From: Sphingobacterium sp.
GTDB lineage: Bacteria > Bacteroidota > Bacteroidia > Sphingobacteriales > Sphingobacteriaceae
Direction of reading: 5' to 3'
Assembly: GCA_022712315.1 (NCBI GenBank)
Contig: JALAGS010000041.1
Coordinates: 1-64,000 of the forward strand
Length of the DNA: 64,000 bases
The translations under genes were made by a program, and so were the position numbers. The notes below the pieces were generated by a model. That model searched no databases. It was not told the origin of the DNA and worked only from the letters and a program-made list of their open reading frames with translations. Of this stretch, positions 46,230-56,069 are shown in pieces; within the stretch, counting starts at the first letter, position 1; each line of letters opens with the position of its first letter.

Positions 46230-48590
46230 CTATTCGTCTCTCAATGTTTTTACCGGATTACTATTGGCAGCCTTTATGGCTTGTGTACTTACCGTAAAGA
46301 AAGCGACGAATAAGGCAGAAATTCCCGCTAATGCAAAAACCCACCATTGTATTTCAATACGGTACGAGAAATCCTGTAGCCATTTGTTCATCGTCCACCA
46401 AGCTATTGGCGAAGCAATTAGAATGGAAATAATGACAAGCTTTACAAAATCTTTGGAAAGCATGGCAGTAATTCCACTTACCGATGCACCAAGTACCTTA
46501 CGAATGCCAATTTCTTTAGTCTTCAGTTCAGCAATATAAGAAGCAAGCCCAAATAAGCCCAGGCAGGAGATGAAAATAGCTAATCCAGAAAAAATGAATG
46601 CAAGTTGAGCTGTCTGTTGCTGATCGTTGAATTTAGCTGCAAATTTTTGATCCACAAACTGGTACTCAAAGGGGTAAGCTGGATTGAATTTTTTAATAAT
46701 TTCCTCGATTTGCTTTAGGTTCATTTCCATCGCTCTGTTTGGACTCGTACGTATAACCATATTCAACATCCAATTTTTTGAAGGATAAATCAGTAAGGGC
46801 GTTATTGGACTATAAGGTGATCCCGTAATATAATCATTGATTACACCAACGATGGTATAAGTTTTATCGCCCCATTTGAGGTAGCTTCCTATTGGATTCT
46901 CCAGTTTCATTTCTTTGATAGCGGCTTCGTTAACCAGTACAGAAACACTATCTGCCGGTAGCCTGCCATAGTCGATGTCGCGACCAGCAATGAGCTTCAA
47001 TCCGAGAGTTTTAACAAGGTCACTTTCCGTGCGTCCAAGTTCAAATCCCATTTTTTTTGCTTGTTCTGGATTAGCTCCAGGCCATAGAAAACTACCACCG
47101 GAGCTGGCTCCATTTTTAGTAATTGACCAGCCTGTACGGGTTACAGCTTCGGCGATATTAGCAGTGATCAGTTCAGACTTTATAGCCTCGTAATACTTTT
47201 CCATACCGCCTTCAATGGGCACTTCGATAAGTTGCGAATTTTCATAGCCGATTTCACGCTGGCTGGCATATTCAATCTGTTTGCGTACGATAATGGTTGC
47301 TATAATCAGTATAATAGCAACAGCAAATTGAAAGACAACCAGTAATTCTCGAAAATTCAGGGAAAACTTGTTTGTTCGTCCAAATATTTTGAGCGATTTT
47401 ATCGGTTTGAAAGAGGAGAGCACGAAAGCAGGGTATAGCCCTGCCAGTATCCCTGTAAGGAAAATAAAACCAATCAGAGAAAGCCAGATCGACGAATCTG
47501 AAAATGAAAAGATTAATGCCTTATCTAAAACCTGATTAAAGAGTGGAAGTGTCAGTATTGTCAATACAATGGCGCATATACCTGAAATCAAGGTTAACAG
47601 TAAGGATTCGGAGAGAAATTGTATGATTAAATGGAAGCGTTGGGCTCCTACAACTTTTCTTACTGCAACCTCTTTTGCTCTTTTCTGGCTGCGGGCTGTA
47701 CTGAGATTGATAAAATTGATACAGGCAATCAATAATATTAATAGACCTATTCCCGCTACCAATTTAACTTGATCTATTTTTCCGCCAACAGCAATGCCTT
47801 GCTCAAATTTTGAATACAGATGCATTTTGGACATCGGATAAAGGAACATGGAACCTTTTATTTCATTGTTTGTTTTCCTGTTGACTATATTATTTAGTTT
47901 TTTATTAAAAAGATCAACATCCGTTCCTTCTTTCAGCTTGATATAAGTATAGAAAGTGTTTGAACCCCAGCCGGATGAATAGGTTTCGGCTTTTTCTAAA
48001 GGTATCAGATAGGTAAAGTCGAAACTTGTATTACTGGGGAGATCCTGCATAATTGCCGATACTCTATACAGTTCTTTATTGTCGAGAAGAAGCGTTTTAT
48101 TTATTGGATCAGTCTTTCCAAATATGTTTTTAGCAAGACTTTCCGTCAAAACAATATCTTTTGTGTCTTTTAGAGCCTCCTTACTATTTCCTTTAAGAAG
48201 TTTGAAATCAAATAATTCAATAAAGGCTGGATCAACTTCATTTCCCTTGGATTTGATCTTCTTATCGCCAAAAGACATCAGGGCGGTGCTGCTCCAATAC
48301 ATCCGCGCAGCGCGTTCAACCTCCGGATAATCTGCTAGCAAAGCCTGAGATGCTGGTGCCGAAGTGATATCATTTACGGAGATTTTTTGCTGATCTTCAT
48401 ATTTATTCCAAAGTTTATATATGTTTTCCTGATTGCTGTAGAAATTGTCGAATTGCAATTGATTTTTTATCCATATACCGATGATCAGTACTGCTGCCAA
48501 TCCGATAGAAAGTCCAATGATATTAATCGCGGAGTACCCCTTGCTTTTCCATAGGTTCCGCCATGCGATTTTGATGTAGTTCTTTATCAT
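46230..48590 (-). CDS. Fused FtsX/MacB-type ABC permease, shortest complete copy
   Basis: 786 residues. Coupling motifs are RAKEVAVRKVVGAQ near 309 and KTKEIGIRKVLGAS near 694. The end is NPVKTLRDE. The first periplasmic domain is somewhat shorter than in its neighbours. It is the second gene of the unit led by the 48623 gene (32-bp gap). Confidence 0.9.
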   Translation of the reverse strand: MIKNYIKIAWRNLWKSKGYSAINIIGLSIGLAAVLIIGIWIKNQLQFDNFYSNQENIYKLWNKYEDQQKISVNDITSAPASQALLADYPEVERAARMYWSSTALMSFGDKKIKSKGNEVDPAFIELFDFKLLKGNSKEALKDTKDIVLTESLAKNIFGKTDPINKTLLLDNKELYRVSAIMQDLPSNTSFDFTYLIPLEKAETYSSGWGSNTFYTYIKLKEGTDVDLFNKKLNNIVNRKTNNEIKGSMFLYPMSKMHLYSKFEQGIAVGGKIDQVKLVAGIGLLILLIACINFINLSTARSQKRAKEVAVRKVVGAQRFHLIIQFLSESLLLTLISGICAIVLTILTLPLFNQVLDKALIFSFSDSSIWLSLIGFIFLTGILAGLYPAFVLSSFKPIKSLKIFGRTNKFSLNFRELLVVFQFAVAIILIIATIIVRKQIEYASQREIGYENSQLIEVPIEGGMEKYYEAIKSELITANIAEAVTRTGWSITKNGASSGGSFLWPGANPEQAKKMGFELGRTESDLVKTLGLKLIAGRDIDYGRLPADSVSVLVNEAAIKEMKLENPIGSYLKWGDKTYTIVGVINDYITGSPYSPITPLLIYPSKNWMLNMVIRTSPNRAMEMNLKQIEEIIKKFNPAYPFEYQFVDQKFAAKFNDQQQTAQLAFIFSGLAIFISCLGLFGLASYIAELKTKEIGIRKVLGASVSGITAMLSKDFVKLVIISILIASPIAWWTMNKWLQDFSYRIEIQWWVFALAGISALFVAFFTVSTQAIKAANSNPVKTLRDE

Positions 48591-48622
48591 AGTTATTGAG
48601 TAATGATCGTGATAAGATTCTT

Positions 48623-51013
48623 CTATTCGTCCCTTAAACTATCAACCGGGTTTACAATTGCTGCTTTTACAGTTTGAAAACTGATGGTAACAAATGATAC
48701 CAATAATGCGCTGGTTGCCGCCAGGATAAATACCCACCAGTCCAATGTAATGTGATACGCAAAATTTTCCACCCAACGGTGCATGGCATACCAGCCCAAT
48801 GGCACACTGATTAAGACAGCGGAGAAGACCAGTGCCATAAAGTCCACACTTAATATCTGGACAATTTTGCCTGTTGAGGCACCTAATACTTTACGGATAC
48901 CGATCTCTTTGAAGCGCTGTTGCACAGCGTATGCTGATAGCGCAAATAGTCCCATACAGGCGATAGCAATTGTAATGATCGAAAACAGCTGCATTACACG
49001 GGTTGTTTGCTGATCTTTGAGATATAGCTTGTTATAGTCGTCATTGAGAAAATGATATTCAAAACTGTTTTTTGAGTCGATGTCTTTGATGACAGCTTTT
49101 ACTTGTGCCAGGGCATCTTTTAGAGGCGTAGTAGGATTGAGCCGAACGAAAATATTGCCGAAATAGTAATACTCAGGAAAAAGTACGATTGGTTTGACTT
49201 CGTTGTGGAGTGAAGCAAAATTAAAACTCGCAACAACTTGTTTGATGCTTCCCTTGCGTCCGTTTAAATTGATTTTCTTTCCAATTGCTTGTTCTGGCGT
49301 AAACCCCATGGCCGATGCCGCGAGGGTATTTACTACAAAACCATATTCTGGTGAGATGGTATCCCGTGCGCGTAAGATATCCGTATCTGAAAGCGGTGCG
49401 CCAGCGACAGTTGGGATATGAAAAACGGATACAAAATCTTTTTCAATTGGGATTGCAGTAACATTCATATCGAAATCACTGGGTTGCCCCTCTACCTCAC
49501 TAATGCTGTATCCGCCTTGGATATTGACTGGGTTATCATACGAAGCAGTCACTCCTTGGACACTATTGAGCTGTAATAATTTGTCTTTTAACAATTGTCT
49601 TTCTTTATCTTGCCATCCTCGACCATCTATGACCAGCATATCAGAGCGATCCAAACCTGTATTTTTGGACTGGATAAAATCCATCTGTCTACTCGCAAAT
49701 AAAGTGCAGATAATAAAGAATATCGAGATACTGAACTGAAAAGTTACGAGTGCTTTGCTGAGTGATATTCCGCGCTGTTTTTCAGTAAGCTTTCGTTTGA
49801 AAATAGAAATAGGCTTTGAACTAGCGATCGAATACGCTGGCCAGCCACCTGATAGAAATGTCAGTAGGACAACGAAAACAAGCAAAATAGCATAGAACCG
49901 AGGGTCTGTCCATATGGTCAATTTCATTTCGGCGCCCATAAATGAACTAAATAATGGTAACAGCAGTATCGTCGTCAGAAGACTAAAAGCGACAGCCAGA
50001 AAGACCATGATACTGCATTCAAAAAAGAATTGAAAGAATATCGTTTTTCTTGCGGCACCCAAAACTTTTTTGACCCCGATTTCTTTTTTTCGCTCGAGGG
50101 CGTGTGCCAAGATCAAATTTGTAAAGTTGATACAGGTTAGAATAATGAGTGCAGTCCCCAAGGCCATTAAAATGTAGATATAGGTTATGTTGCCCGTGCC
50201 AGCAGCTTTGGAATGAAGATGGATATCGGTCAGCTTTTCTAGGACGAACCGAAATTGGTAGCCTTGTTTTGTTGCTTCAGCAAATTTTGATTTTGTCATT
50301 TGATCCAATTTCTGTTGGATCAGGCTGAATTGATTTTTGTTTTTTAAGAGTGCTATGGTGATATCATTCGCAGATGACCAAGCCATTTCTTTGTAGCGTT
50401 CCAATCCTTTGTTGGAAAGAAGTGCAGAGAAATTCAGCTGTGTATTTGTGGGCAAGTCTGCGATAATGCCTGTGATTTTCCAGTTGACTTTATCAATGGA
50501 TAGCGTCTGACCGATGGCTGATTGATTAGGGAAATATTTTTCCGCTAATTTCTCTGTTAGGACAATCTGATTAGGCTCTGCTAGCGCTGATTTCGAGTCT
50601 CCTTCAATAAATTTATAGCCTAATGTCTTGAAAATATTCTGATCTGCATATAATAGACCTTTTTCAGTTATCAATGCATCCTTGTATTCTATTTTACTGC
50701 CTTTGGTATAGCCATAAAGTCTGGTTGCCTGTGCTATCTCTGGAAATTCCGCTTGTATGGTTGGAGCCAAGCCTGTTGGCGTTACCGAAGAATTCACTTC
50801 TTCCGTGCTGTTCGGCGACTTATACGTGAGGCTGATATAGGCAAGACGGTCGGCATTGGGGAGGAAACGCTCGTAGCTGGATTCATGGTATATATATGCC
50901 GCCAATAATAGAAAACATGTTATTCCTATACTAAGTCCAAACATATTTAACAAAGAAAACCCTTTGTTTTTTCTGATATTTCGCCAAGCGATTTTAAAAT
51001 AATTTTTTACCAT
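48623..51013 (-). CDS. Fused FtsX/MacB-type ABC permease, first gene of the five-gene unit
   Basis: 796 residues from the ATG at 51013 (MVKNYFKIAWRN), which aligns with the start of the paralogs. An ATG at 51025 would add four residues. Coupling motifs are RKKEIGVKKVLGAA near 313 and RFKEIGIRKVLGAS near 705. The second periplasmic domain has several insert differences. The sigma-54-like promoter at 51113-51127 lies about 100 bp upstream. Confidence 0.9.
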   Translation of the reverse strand: MVKNYFKIAWRNIRKNKGFSLLNMFGLSIGITCFLLLAAYIYHESSYERFLPNADRLAYISLTYKSPNSTEEVNSSVTPTGLAPTIQAEFPEIAQATRLYGYTKGSKIEYKDALITEKGLLYADQNIFKTLGYKFIEGDSKSALAEPNQIVLTEKLAEKYFPNQSAIGQTLSIDKVNWKITGIIADLPTNTQLNFSALLSNKGLERYKEMAWSSANDITIALLKNKNQFSLIQQKLDQMTKSKFAEATKQGYQFRFVLEKLTDIHLHSKAAGTGNITYIYILMALGTALIILTCINFTNLILAHALERKKEIGVKKVLGAARKTIFFQFFFECSIMVFLAVAFSLLTTILLLPLFSSFMGAEMKLTIWTDPRFYAILLVFVVLLTFLSGGWPAYSIASSKPISIFKRKLTEKQRGISLSKALVTFQFSISIFFIICTLFASRQMDFIQSKNTGLDRSDMLVIDGRGWQDKERQLLKDKLLQLNSVQGVTASYDNPVNIQGGYSISEVEGQPSDFDMNVTAIPIEKDFVSVFHIPTVAGAPLSDTDILRARDTISPEYGFVVNTLAASAMGFTPEQAIGKKINLNGRKGSIKQVVASFNFASLHNEVKPIVLFPEYYYFGNIFVRLNPTTPLKDALAQVKAVIKDIDSKNSFEYHFLNDDYNKLYLKDQQTTRVMQLFSIITIAIACMGLFALSAYAVQQRFKEIGIRKVLGASTGKIVQILSVDFMALVFSAVLISVPLGWYAMHRWVENFAYHITLDWWVFILAATSALLVSFVTISFQTVKAAIVNPVDSLRDE

Positions 51014-51112
51014 GGTTATGAGCATTTAGACTGTTAATTAGGCTATATTCTTGTCACTTAGCTCGCTTTAGTAGAAGGCTCTGTTATTAGAAAAATAGCA
51101 AATTCAGCTAGT

Positions 51113-51127
51113 TCAATTCGTTTGCCA
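51113..51127 (-). promoter_or_regulatory. Sigma-54-like promoter of the five-permease unit
   Basis: The minus strand reads TGGCAAACGAATTGA: TGGCA at -24, and TTGA at -12 with N10 between GG and GA. The predicted leader is about 90 bp to the ATG at 51013. Confidence 0.6.
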
Positions 51128-51182
51128 TAAATATAATGTATTGATTTTTAGGTTTTTGTTGTGATTTTTTAAACATCTTCGA

Positions 51183-51220
51183 TGTTCGGAAACGGACAGT
51201 GTAGTGTCCGCCCCCGAACA
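51183..51220. promoter_or_regulatory. Tandem enhancer palindromes upstream of the 51.1-kb promoter
   Basis: TGTTCGGAAACGGACA (51183-51198) and TGTCCGCCCCCGAACA (51205-51220), both with the full arms and 22 bp apart. The near edge is 57 bp from the -24 GG. They lie 8 bp from the stop of the upstream permease. Confidence 0.75.
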
Positions 51221-51228
51221 AATTGATA

Positions 51229-53592
51229 TTATTCGCTCCTTAAGGTTTTTACAGGGTTTGCCCACGTTGCCTTAATCGCTTGGTAACTGACTGTCAGCAA
51301 GGTAATGACAAATGCAGTTAAGCCTGTGATAGCAAAGACCGTCCATGTAATTGCTATGCGATAAACATAGTTTTCGAGCCATGATTCCATCAAGAGGTAA
51401 GCTAAAGGGGCGGCAAGTACAAAGCCGATGCCCGTAAGCCAAATGTATTCTGTAGTTAGTAGTCGCCACAAACCAACTTCTGATGCGCCTAATACTTTAC
51501 GAATGCCTATTTCTTTTTCACGTTGTTCCGTAAGAAAGGAAACTAGCGCGTAGAGACCAAGACAGGAAATGAGTATGGCAAGACCTGTAAATAGACTTGT
51601 TAAGCTCTTAATCATTTCCATTTGTTGAAACTGCTTAGCATATTCTTGATCCGTAAATGTATAATCAAAAATTAGGTCGGGATCTATGCGATTGAACGTT
51701 GTCGCAATAGCTTTTAAGTCCTGCTTAAGATCTTGTTTTTCATTTAATTGAAGCGTTATTTTGTTCTTGGGTAGAAAATCAAGAAAATAGGCTGTAGGTG
51801 TAATAGATTTGAAAGGGGATTCAGATAACGTGTTCTTTATAACACCAATAATGGTATAATTGATTCCTCTTTTAGACAATTGTTTACTGTTAAGGTCGGT
51901 AACGCCCATAAATCTAGCAGCAGCTTCATTCAGAATAACAGCCGTTGAATCTGTCTTAAAATCTTTTGAAAAATTACGACCTTTTATAAAATTCCACTGT
52001 ACAGTCTCTGCAAAGTTGTCATCTACGGTGAAGATACCCATAATTGCACCGTCCTTTGTATCGTTGCCCTGCCAATTAAATCCACCTCCTGTCAAGGATA
52101 GACGGTTGACAAAGTTGGAAGAAAGTGCCGCATCTTGAATTAATCGCTGCTCGATCAATTCTTTCCGGAGGACGTCAAAGTTTTTAACGATCGTAGGACT
52201 AGAGGAAGTAATATTGACCAAATTGGAACTTTTATAACCGATAGGACGATCCTTTGTGTAATGCAGTTGCTGGATCACGAGATAGGTAGATATCATCAGG
52301 AAAATAGAAATGGCGAATTGGACAATGACCATCGCTTTCCGCGTTCGCGCCCCACCTTTTCTACTATTGATCTTACCTTTCAATGCAAGAATAGGATTAA
52401 AAGCCGATAAAAATAATGCCGGATACATGCCTGCAAGAACACCAATAGTAAGTATTCCCAATAGGGAGTAACAATAGAATCGAAGATCTGTAAAAGGTAT
52501 ATGTAAGCTCGTATGGGTGATTGCATTGACCCAAGGCAACAGTAATGTAGCCAATAGAACAGCGATCAAAAAAGCACAGGCTACCGCGAGGATGGATTCC
52601 ACAAGAAAGCCAGCGATAAGTTGTCTGCGATTGACACCAACCGATTTTAAAACACCAATCTCTTTCCCTCTTTTTAGACTTCTTGCCGTACTCAGATTAA
52701 TAAAATTTATACTAGCCAATAAAATAATGAATACGCTGATCCAGGCAAACATCCATACATATTGAATCTGCCCACCTACGTTCTTTCCATTCTTAAATGA
52801 ATCGTATAAGTGCCATTTGGACATGGGATGTAATAAGATCTCAGGCTTTATATCTGTCAATTTTTTGTTGATGATATTTGTTAGTTTATTTTCCAAAGCG
52901 GGAACAAAGGCAGCATTGTCGATTTTGGCGAAAGTGCTAAAAAAGCAGCTTGACCAACTGTCTTCTATGCCTTGATTTTTAGTGAGATAGTCGACGAAAG
53001 GCAATACATAATCCAAACCATAAAAGGTGCTGTTTTCAGGAATATCTTTATAAACGCCTTGAACAGTATACTGTTCTTTACCATTCAATTGAAGCATTTT
53101 TCCAATAACGTCTGTCTGGTCGAACAGTCGTTTTGCCAAGGATTCGGAAATAATAATGGTTGATGGGCTGGTCGGAGTAGCATTGTTGCCTTTTAGGGAC
53201 TCGAGGGAGAATAATTCGGAAAATTTTCCTAGGGCGTAAAACCCAGGAGCATTTAATTTTTTATCGCCTACTTTCAGATTGTTGCTTTCCAGATTGGTGA
53301 CCAAAGTGGCATCTGGCATCTCATTTTTGAAATCAGAAGCGATCGTTTTGACCAAAGGAATGGGGGTGGAGCGATCAGTTGATTTTTCATCATTGAAGGT
53401 TCCAGTCATCATTACCTGATAAATATGCTGATAATTGTTGTGGTGCTTATCAAAAGAAAACTGTTTAAGTACCCATAACGTACTTATCAGGGCAACAGTA
53501 AAGCCCAGTGCTAATCCCAAAATATTTATTGTTGTATTTAGGGGACTGCGTTTCAAATTTCTAAGCGCTGTTTTTAGGAATAATCGGATCAT
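51229..53592 (-). CDS. Fused FtsX/MacB-type ABC permease, last gene of the distal unit
   Basis: 787 residues. The first coupling motif near 311 is RGKEIGVLKSVGVN, with L in place of the conserved R and a changed GAS end. The second near 696 is REKEIGIRKVLGAS. The end is NPVKTLRSE. The N-terminus MIRLFLKTALRNLKRSPLNT is also atypical. It is followed by the enhancer region of the next unit and preceded by a 33-bp gap. Confidence 0.9.
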   Translation of the reverse strand: MIRLFLKTALRNLKRSPLNTTINILGLALGFTVALISTLWVLKQFSFDKHHNNYQHIYQVMMTGTFNDEKSTDRSTPIPLVKTIASDFKNEMPDATLVTNLESNNLKVGDKKLNAPGFYALGKFSELFSLESLKGNNATPTSPSTIIISESLAKRLFDQTDVIGKMLQLNGKEQYTVQGVYKDIPENSTFYGLDYVLPFVDYLTKNQGIEDSWSSCFFSTFAKIDNAAFVPALENKLTNIINKKLTDIKPEILLHPMSKWHLYDSFKNGKNVGGQIQYVWMFAWISVFIILLASINFINLSTARSLKRGKEIGVLKSVGVNRRQLIAGFLVESILAVACAFLIAVLLATLLLPWVNAITHTSLHIPFTDLRFYCYSLLGILTIGVLAGMYPALFLSAFNPILALKGKINSRKGGARTRKAMVIVQFAISIFLMISTYLVIQQLHYTKDRPIGYKSSNLVNITSSSPTIVKNFDVLRKELIEQRLIQDAALSSNFVNRLSLTGGGFNWQGNDTKDGAIMGIFTVDDNFAETVQWNFIKGRNFSKDFKTDSTAVILNEAAARFMGVTDLNSKQLSKRGINYTIIGVIKNTLSESPFKSITPTAYFLDFLPKNKITLQLNEKQDLKQDLKAIATTFNRIDPDLIFDYTFTDQEYAKQFQQMEMIKSLTSLFTGLAILISCLGLYALVSFLTEQREKEIGIRKVLGASEVGLWRLLTTEYIWLTGIGFVLAAPLAYLLMESWLENYVYRIAITWTVFAITGLTAFVITLLTVSYQAIKATWANPVKTLRSE

Positions 53593-53625
53593 TTTATACT
53601 GTTGTTTTTGGTTCTCAAATATAAA

Positions 53626-56007
53626 CTATTCATCGTGCAAACTTTTTACAGGATTGGCATACGCGGCCTTAATGGATTGGAAGCTCACCGTAAATAATGC
53701 AATGGCAATGGTTATCCCGGCAGCATATAGAAATATAGTAACTGGTAGCGTTGTTCTAAACGCAAAGCCATCGAGCCAGTTTATGCTGAAATATACAGCT
53801 ATTGGTATGGCGATGACATTGGCCAAAACGACTAGGAGTAAAAATTCCTTATTTAGTAATTGTATGATGCTGAATACCGTTGCGCCAAGGACCTTTCTGA
53901 TCCCAATTTCTTTAGTCCTAACCTGTGCTGTGTAGGTACATAGTCCTAAGAGACCTAGACAGGAGATAACAATAGCAATCAGGGCAAAAAAATTGAATAA
54001 AGAGCCTTGTTTCTGCTCATTCATATATTGCTTTTGATAACTTTCATCAAGGAAACTATAGTTCATCGGCATATCGTCATAATAATTTTTCCAGATTTGC
54101 TGTAAGGAATTCAATGCGGACTGCGTACCGGAAGTTGTTGTTTTGATATAAAGCTGCCAGCAATCTTTTGGACTATATTGAAATACCATCGGTTCGATTT
54201 TTTGCCTCACACTGGCATAATTGAAATCTTTTACAACACCAATAATAGTTCCTGGAACTGTGCGTATGCGTAAACGCGTACCGATCGGATCTTTTAAACC
54301 CATTTCCCGTACCGCAGTTTCATTGATAATGAAGTGTGTGGAATCAGCTGTTGAGCCTGTGAAGTTACGGCCTTCGCTTAGTTTTATTTTAAAGAAATCC
54401 AGTGTCAATTGATCGGAATAAGTGATGTTGAACCAGAGATTTGATTTACTGGGCTTTCCCTCCCAATCATTGTCTCCTGTAGAACCGCCACCATAGACCA
54501 TATCCCGTCCTAAGCGGATTACTGCATTAATATCCTTATTTTTTAATAATTCACTTTTGACTGCATCAAAATGACTGGACATTTTTGGCGCCATGGCAAC
54601 GGAAATAATATGATCTTTTTCATAACCAAGGTTTTTATGCCGGATATAGTCCAATTGGCGTCCTATTACGATTGTTAAGGTGATCAGGATAATAGAAACA
54701 GTAAACTGTAGGACTACCAAGATCTTTCTTGCACTGGAATTTTTTAGGGCAAATCGGCCTTTGAGTACTTTAATCGGATCAAATTTCGATAAAAGCAATG
54801 CAGGGTATATACTTGTAAGTGCCAGCGTCCCCATAAGCATGATCAGCACACTTAGCCATAGTGTAGGATTAAAGAGCTGTAAAGAAATCTGCTTTCCGGA
54901 GAAATGATTAAACCAGGAAAGGCCGATAAATACGAGCGCAAGTGCAAGTAGTGATGCAAGGACAAATAGTATAGCTGTTTCCAATATAAATTGAAAAAAA
55001 AGCTCTTTTTTGCCTGCGCCAATTATTTTACGAATCCCTACTTCTTTTGCTCGGGATAAAGAACGTGCTGTGGAAAGATTGATATAGTTGATACTTGCGA
55101 TGACAAGAATCATAATCGCTACGCCTATAAAAATCCGAACATTGCCAATTCCGCCGTCGCTGCCGTCCATTTGGTAGAGATGCACCTTTGCGAGTGCTTG
55201 TGTAACATAAGGAACCGGGGCATCTTCAGGTTTGTTCCTTTCGTGTATGGCTTGTAGCTTTTTTGAAACTGCAGCAAGATCTGCATCAGGTCGCAGTAGT
55301 AGATAGGTTTCAAACGAAAAATTGGACCAATCTTCATCCATGGACGATAGAAAGGTCTTATTATCATAGGTTGTTTTGTTTTTGATGTATGCCTGCTCAT
55401 TAAATCTAGAAATAGGGAGCAAGACTTGAAATTGAAATGTGGAATTGTCAGGATAATCGGCAATGACACCTGAGACGACACAGAGGTCTTCTATTCCCAA
55501 TATGACGGTCTTCCCAATTGGATTCTCCTGACCAAAATAACGGCGTGCCGTACTTTGGGTGATTACAACAGAATTATTATCGGGGAAAGGTCGCTTTGGA
55601 TCGCCTTTCAACAAGGAAAAGTCAAAAACACTAAAATAGCTCGGATCTACAAATGCAAAGTTCTTTTCTCTAAACCTTTTATCTTTATACTTGATGGCCG
55701 CGTCGCCGATTTTAAATATGCGTACGGCATCCTGTACTTCGGGAATCTCCTTTTTTGCATAACTCCCTACTGGAGCAATGATGGACCCAAAGATTCGTTT
55801 TGATATTCCTGTTCCTCCTTCTATACCAATTTTGTAAATGGATCGCTGCTGTTTATGGAATCGGTCAAAGGATAGTTCATCCTGAATCCAGAGCAATAGG
55901 AATATCCCCACAACCAATCCTGCTGTCAATCCTAAAATATTAATGGCACTATAGAATTTATTAGAAAAAATACTTCGCCACGCGGTTTTGATGAAGTTCT
56001 TTATCAT
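53626..56007 (-). CDS. Fused FtsX/MacB-type ABC permease
   Basis: 793 residues. Coupling motifs are RAKEVGIRKIIGAG near 322 and RTKEIGIRKVLGAT near 702. The end is NPVKSLHDE, with H for the usual R. The first periplasmic domain holds a longer loop around residues 195-215 (NKTTYDNKTFLSSMDEDW) than its neighbours. It is internal in the distal unit. Confidence 0.9.
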   Translation of the reverse strand: MIKNFIKTAWRSIFSNKFYSAINILGLTAGLVVGIFLLLWIQDELSFDRFHKQQRSIYKIGIEGGTGISKRIFGSIIAPVGSYAKKEIPEVQDAVRIFKIGDAAIKYKDKRFREKNFAFVDPSYFSVFDFSLLKGDPKRPFPDNNSVVITQSTARRYFGQENPIGKTVILGIEDLCVVSGVIADYPDNSTFQFQVLLPISRFNEQAYIKNKTTYDNKTFLSSMDEDWSNFSFETYLLLRPDADLAAVSKKLQAIHERNKPEDAPVPYVTQALAKVHLYQMDGSDGGIGNVRIFIGVAIMILVIASINYINLSTARSLSRAKEVGIRKIIGAGKKELFFQFILETAILFVLASLLALALVFIGLSWFNHFSGKQISLQLFNPTLWLSVLIMLMGTLALTSIYPALLLSKFDPIKVLKGRFALKNSSARKILVVLQFTVSIILITLTIVIGRQLDYIRHKNLGYEKDHIISVAMAPKMSSHFDAVKSELLKNKDINAVIRLGRDMVYGGGSTGDNDWEGKPSKSNLWFNITYSDQLTLDFFKIKLSEGRNFTGSTADSTHFIINETAVREMGLKDPIGTRLRIRTVPGTIIGVVKDFNYASVRQKIEPMVFQYSPKDCWQLYIKTTTSGTQSALNSLQQIWKNYYDDMPMNYSFLDESYQKQYMNEQKQGSLFNFFALIAIVISCLGLLGLCTYTAQVRTKEIGIRKVLGATVFSIIQLLNKEFLLLVVLANVIAIPIAVYFSINWLDGFAFRTTLPVTIFLYAAGITIAIALFTVSFQSIKAAYANPVKSLHDE

Positions 56008-56069
56008 TGTTATGAGTTTTAAGTGATTAATACATGTTATTAAATATACCTACTGTTCGATAAACTGAT

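Noticed and set aside
43689..48622. Extra promoters in the spacers at 43,689-43,737, 46,132-46,229 and 48,591-48,622
   Set aside because: No enhancer palindrome pair and no GG-N10-GC element facing the genes was found in these spacers.
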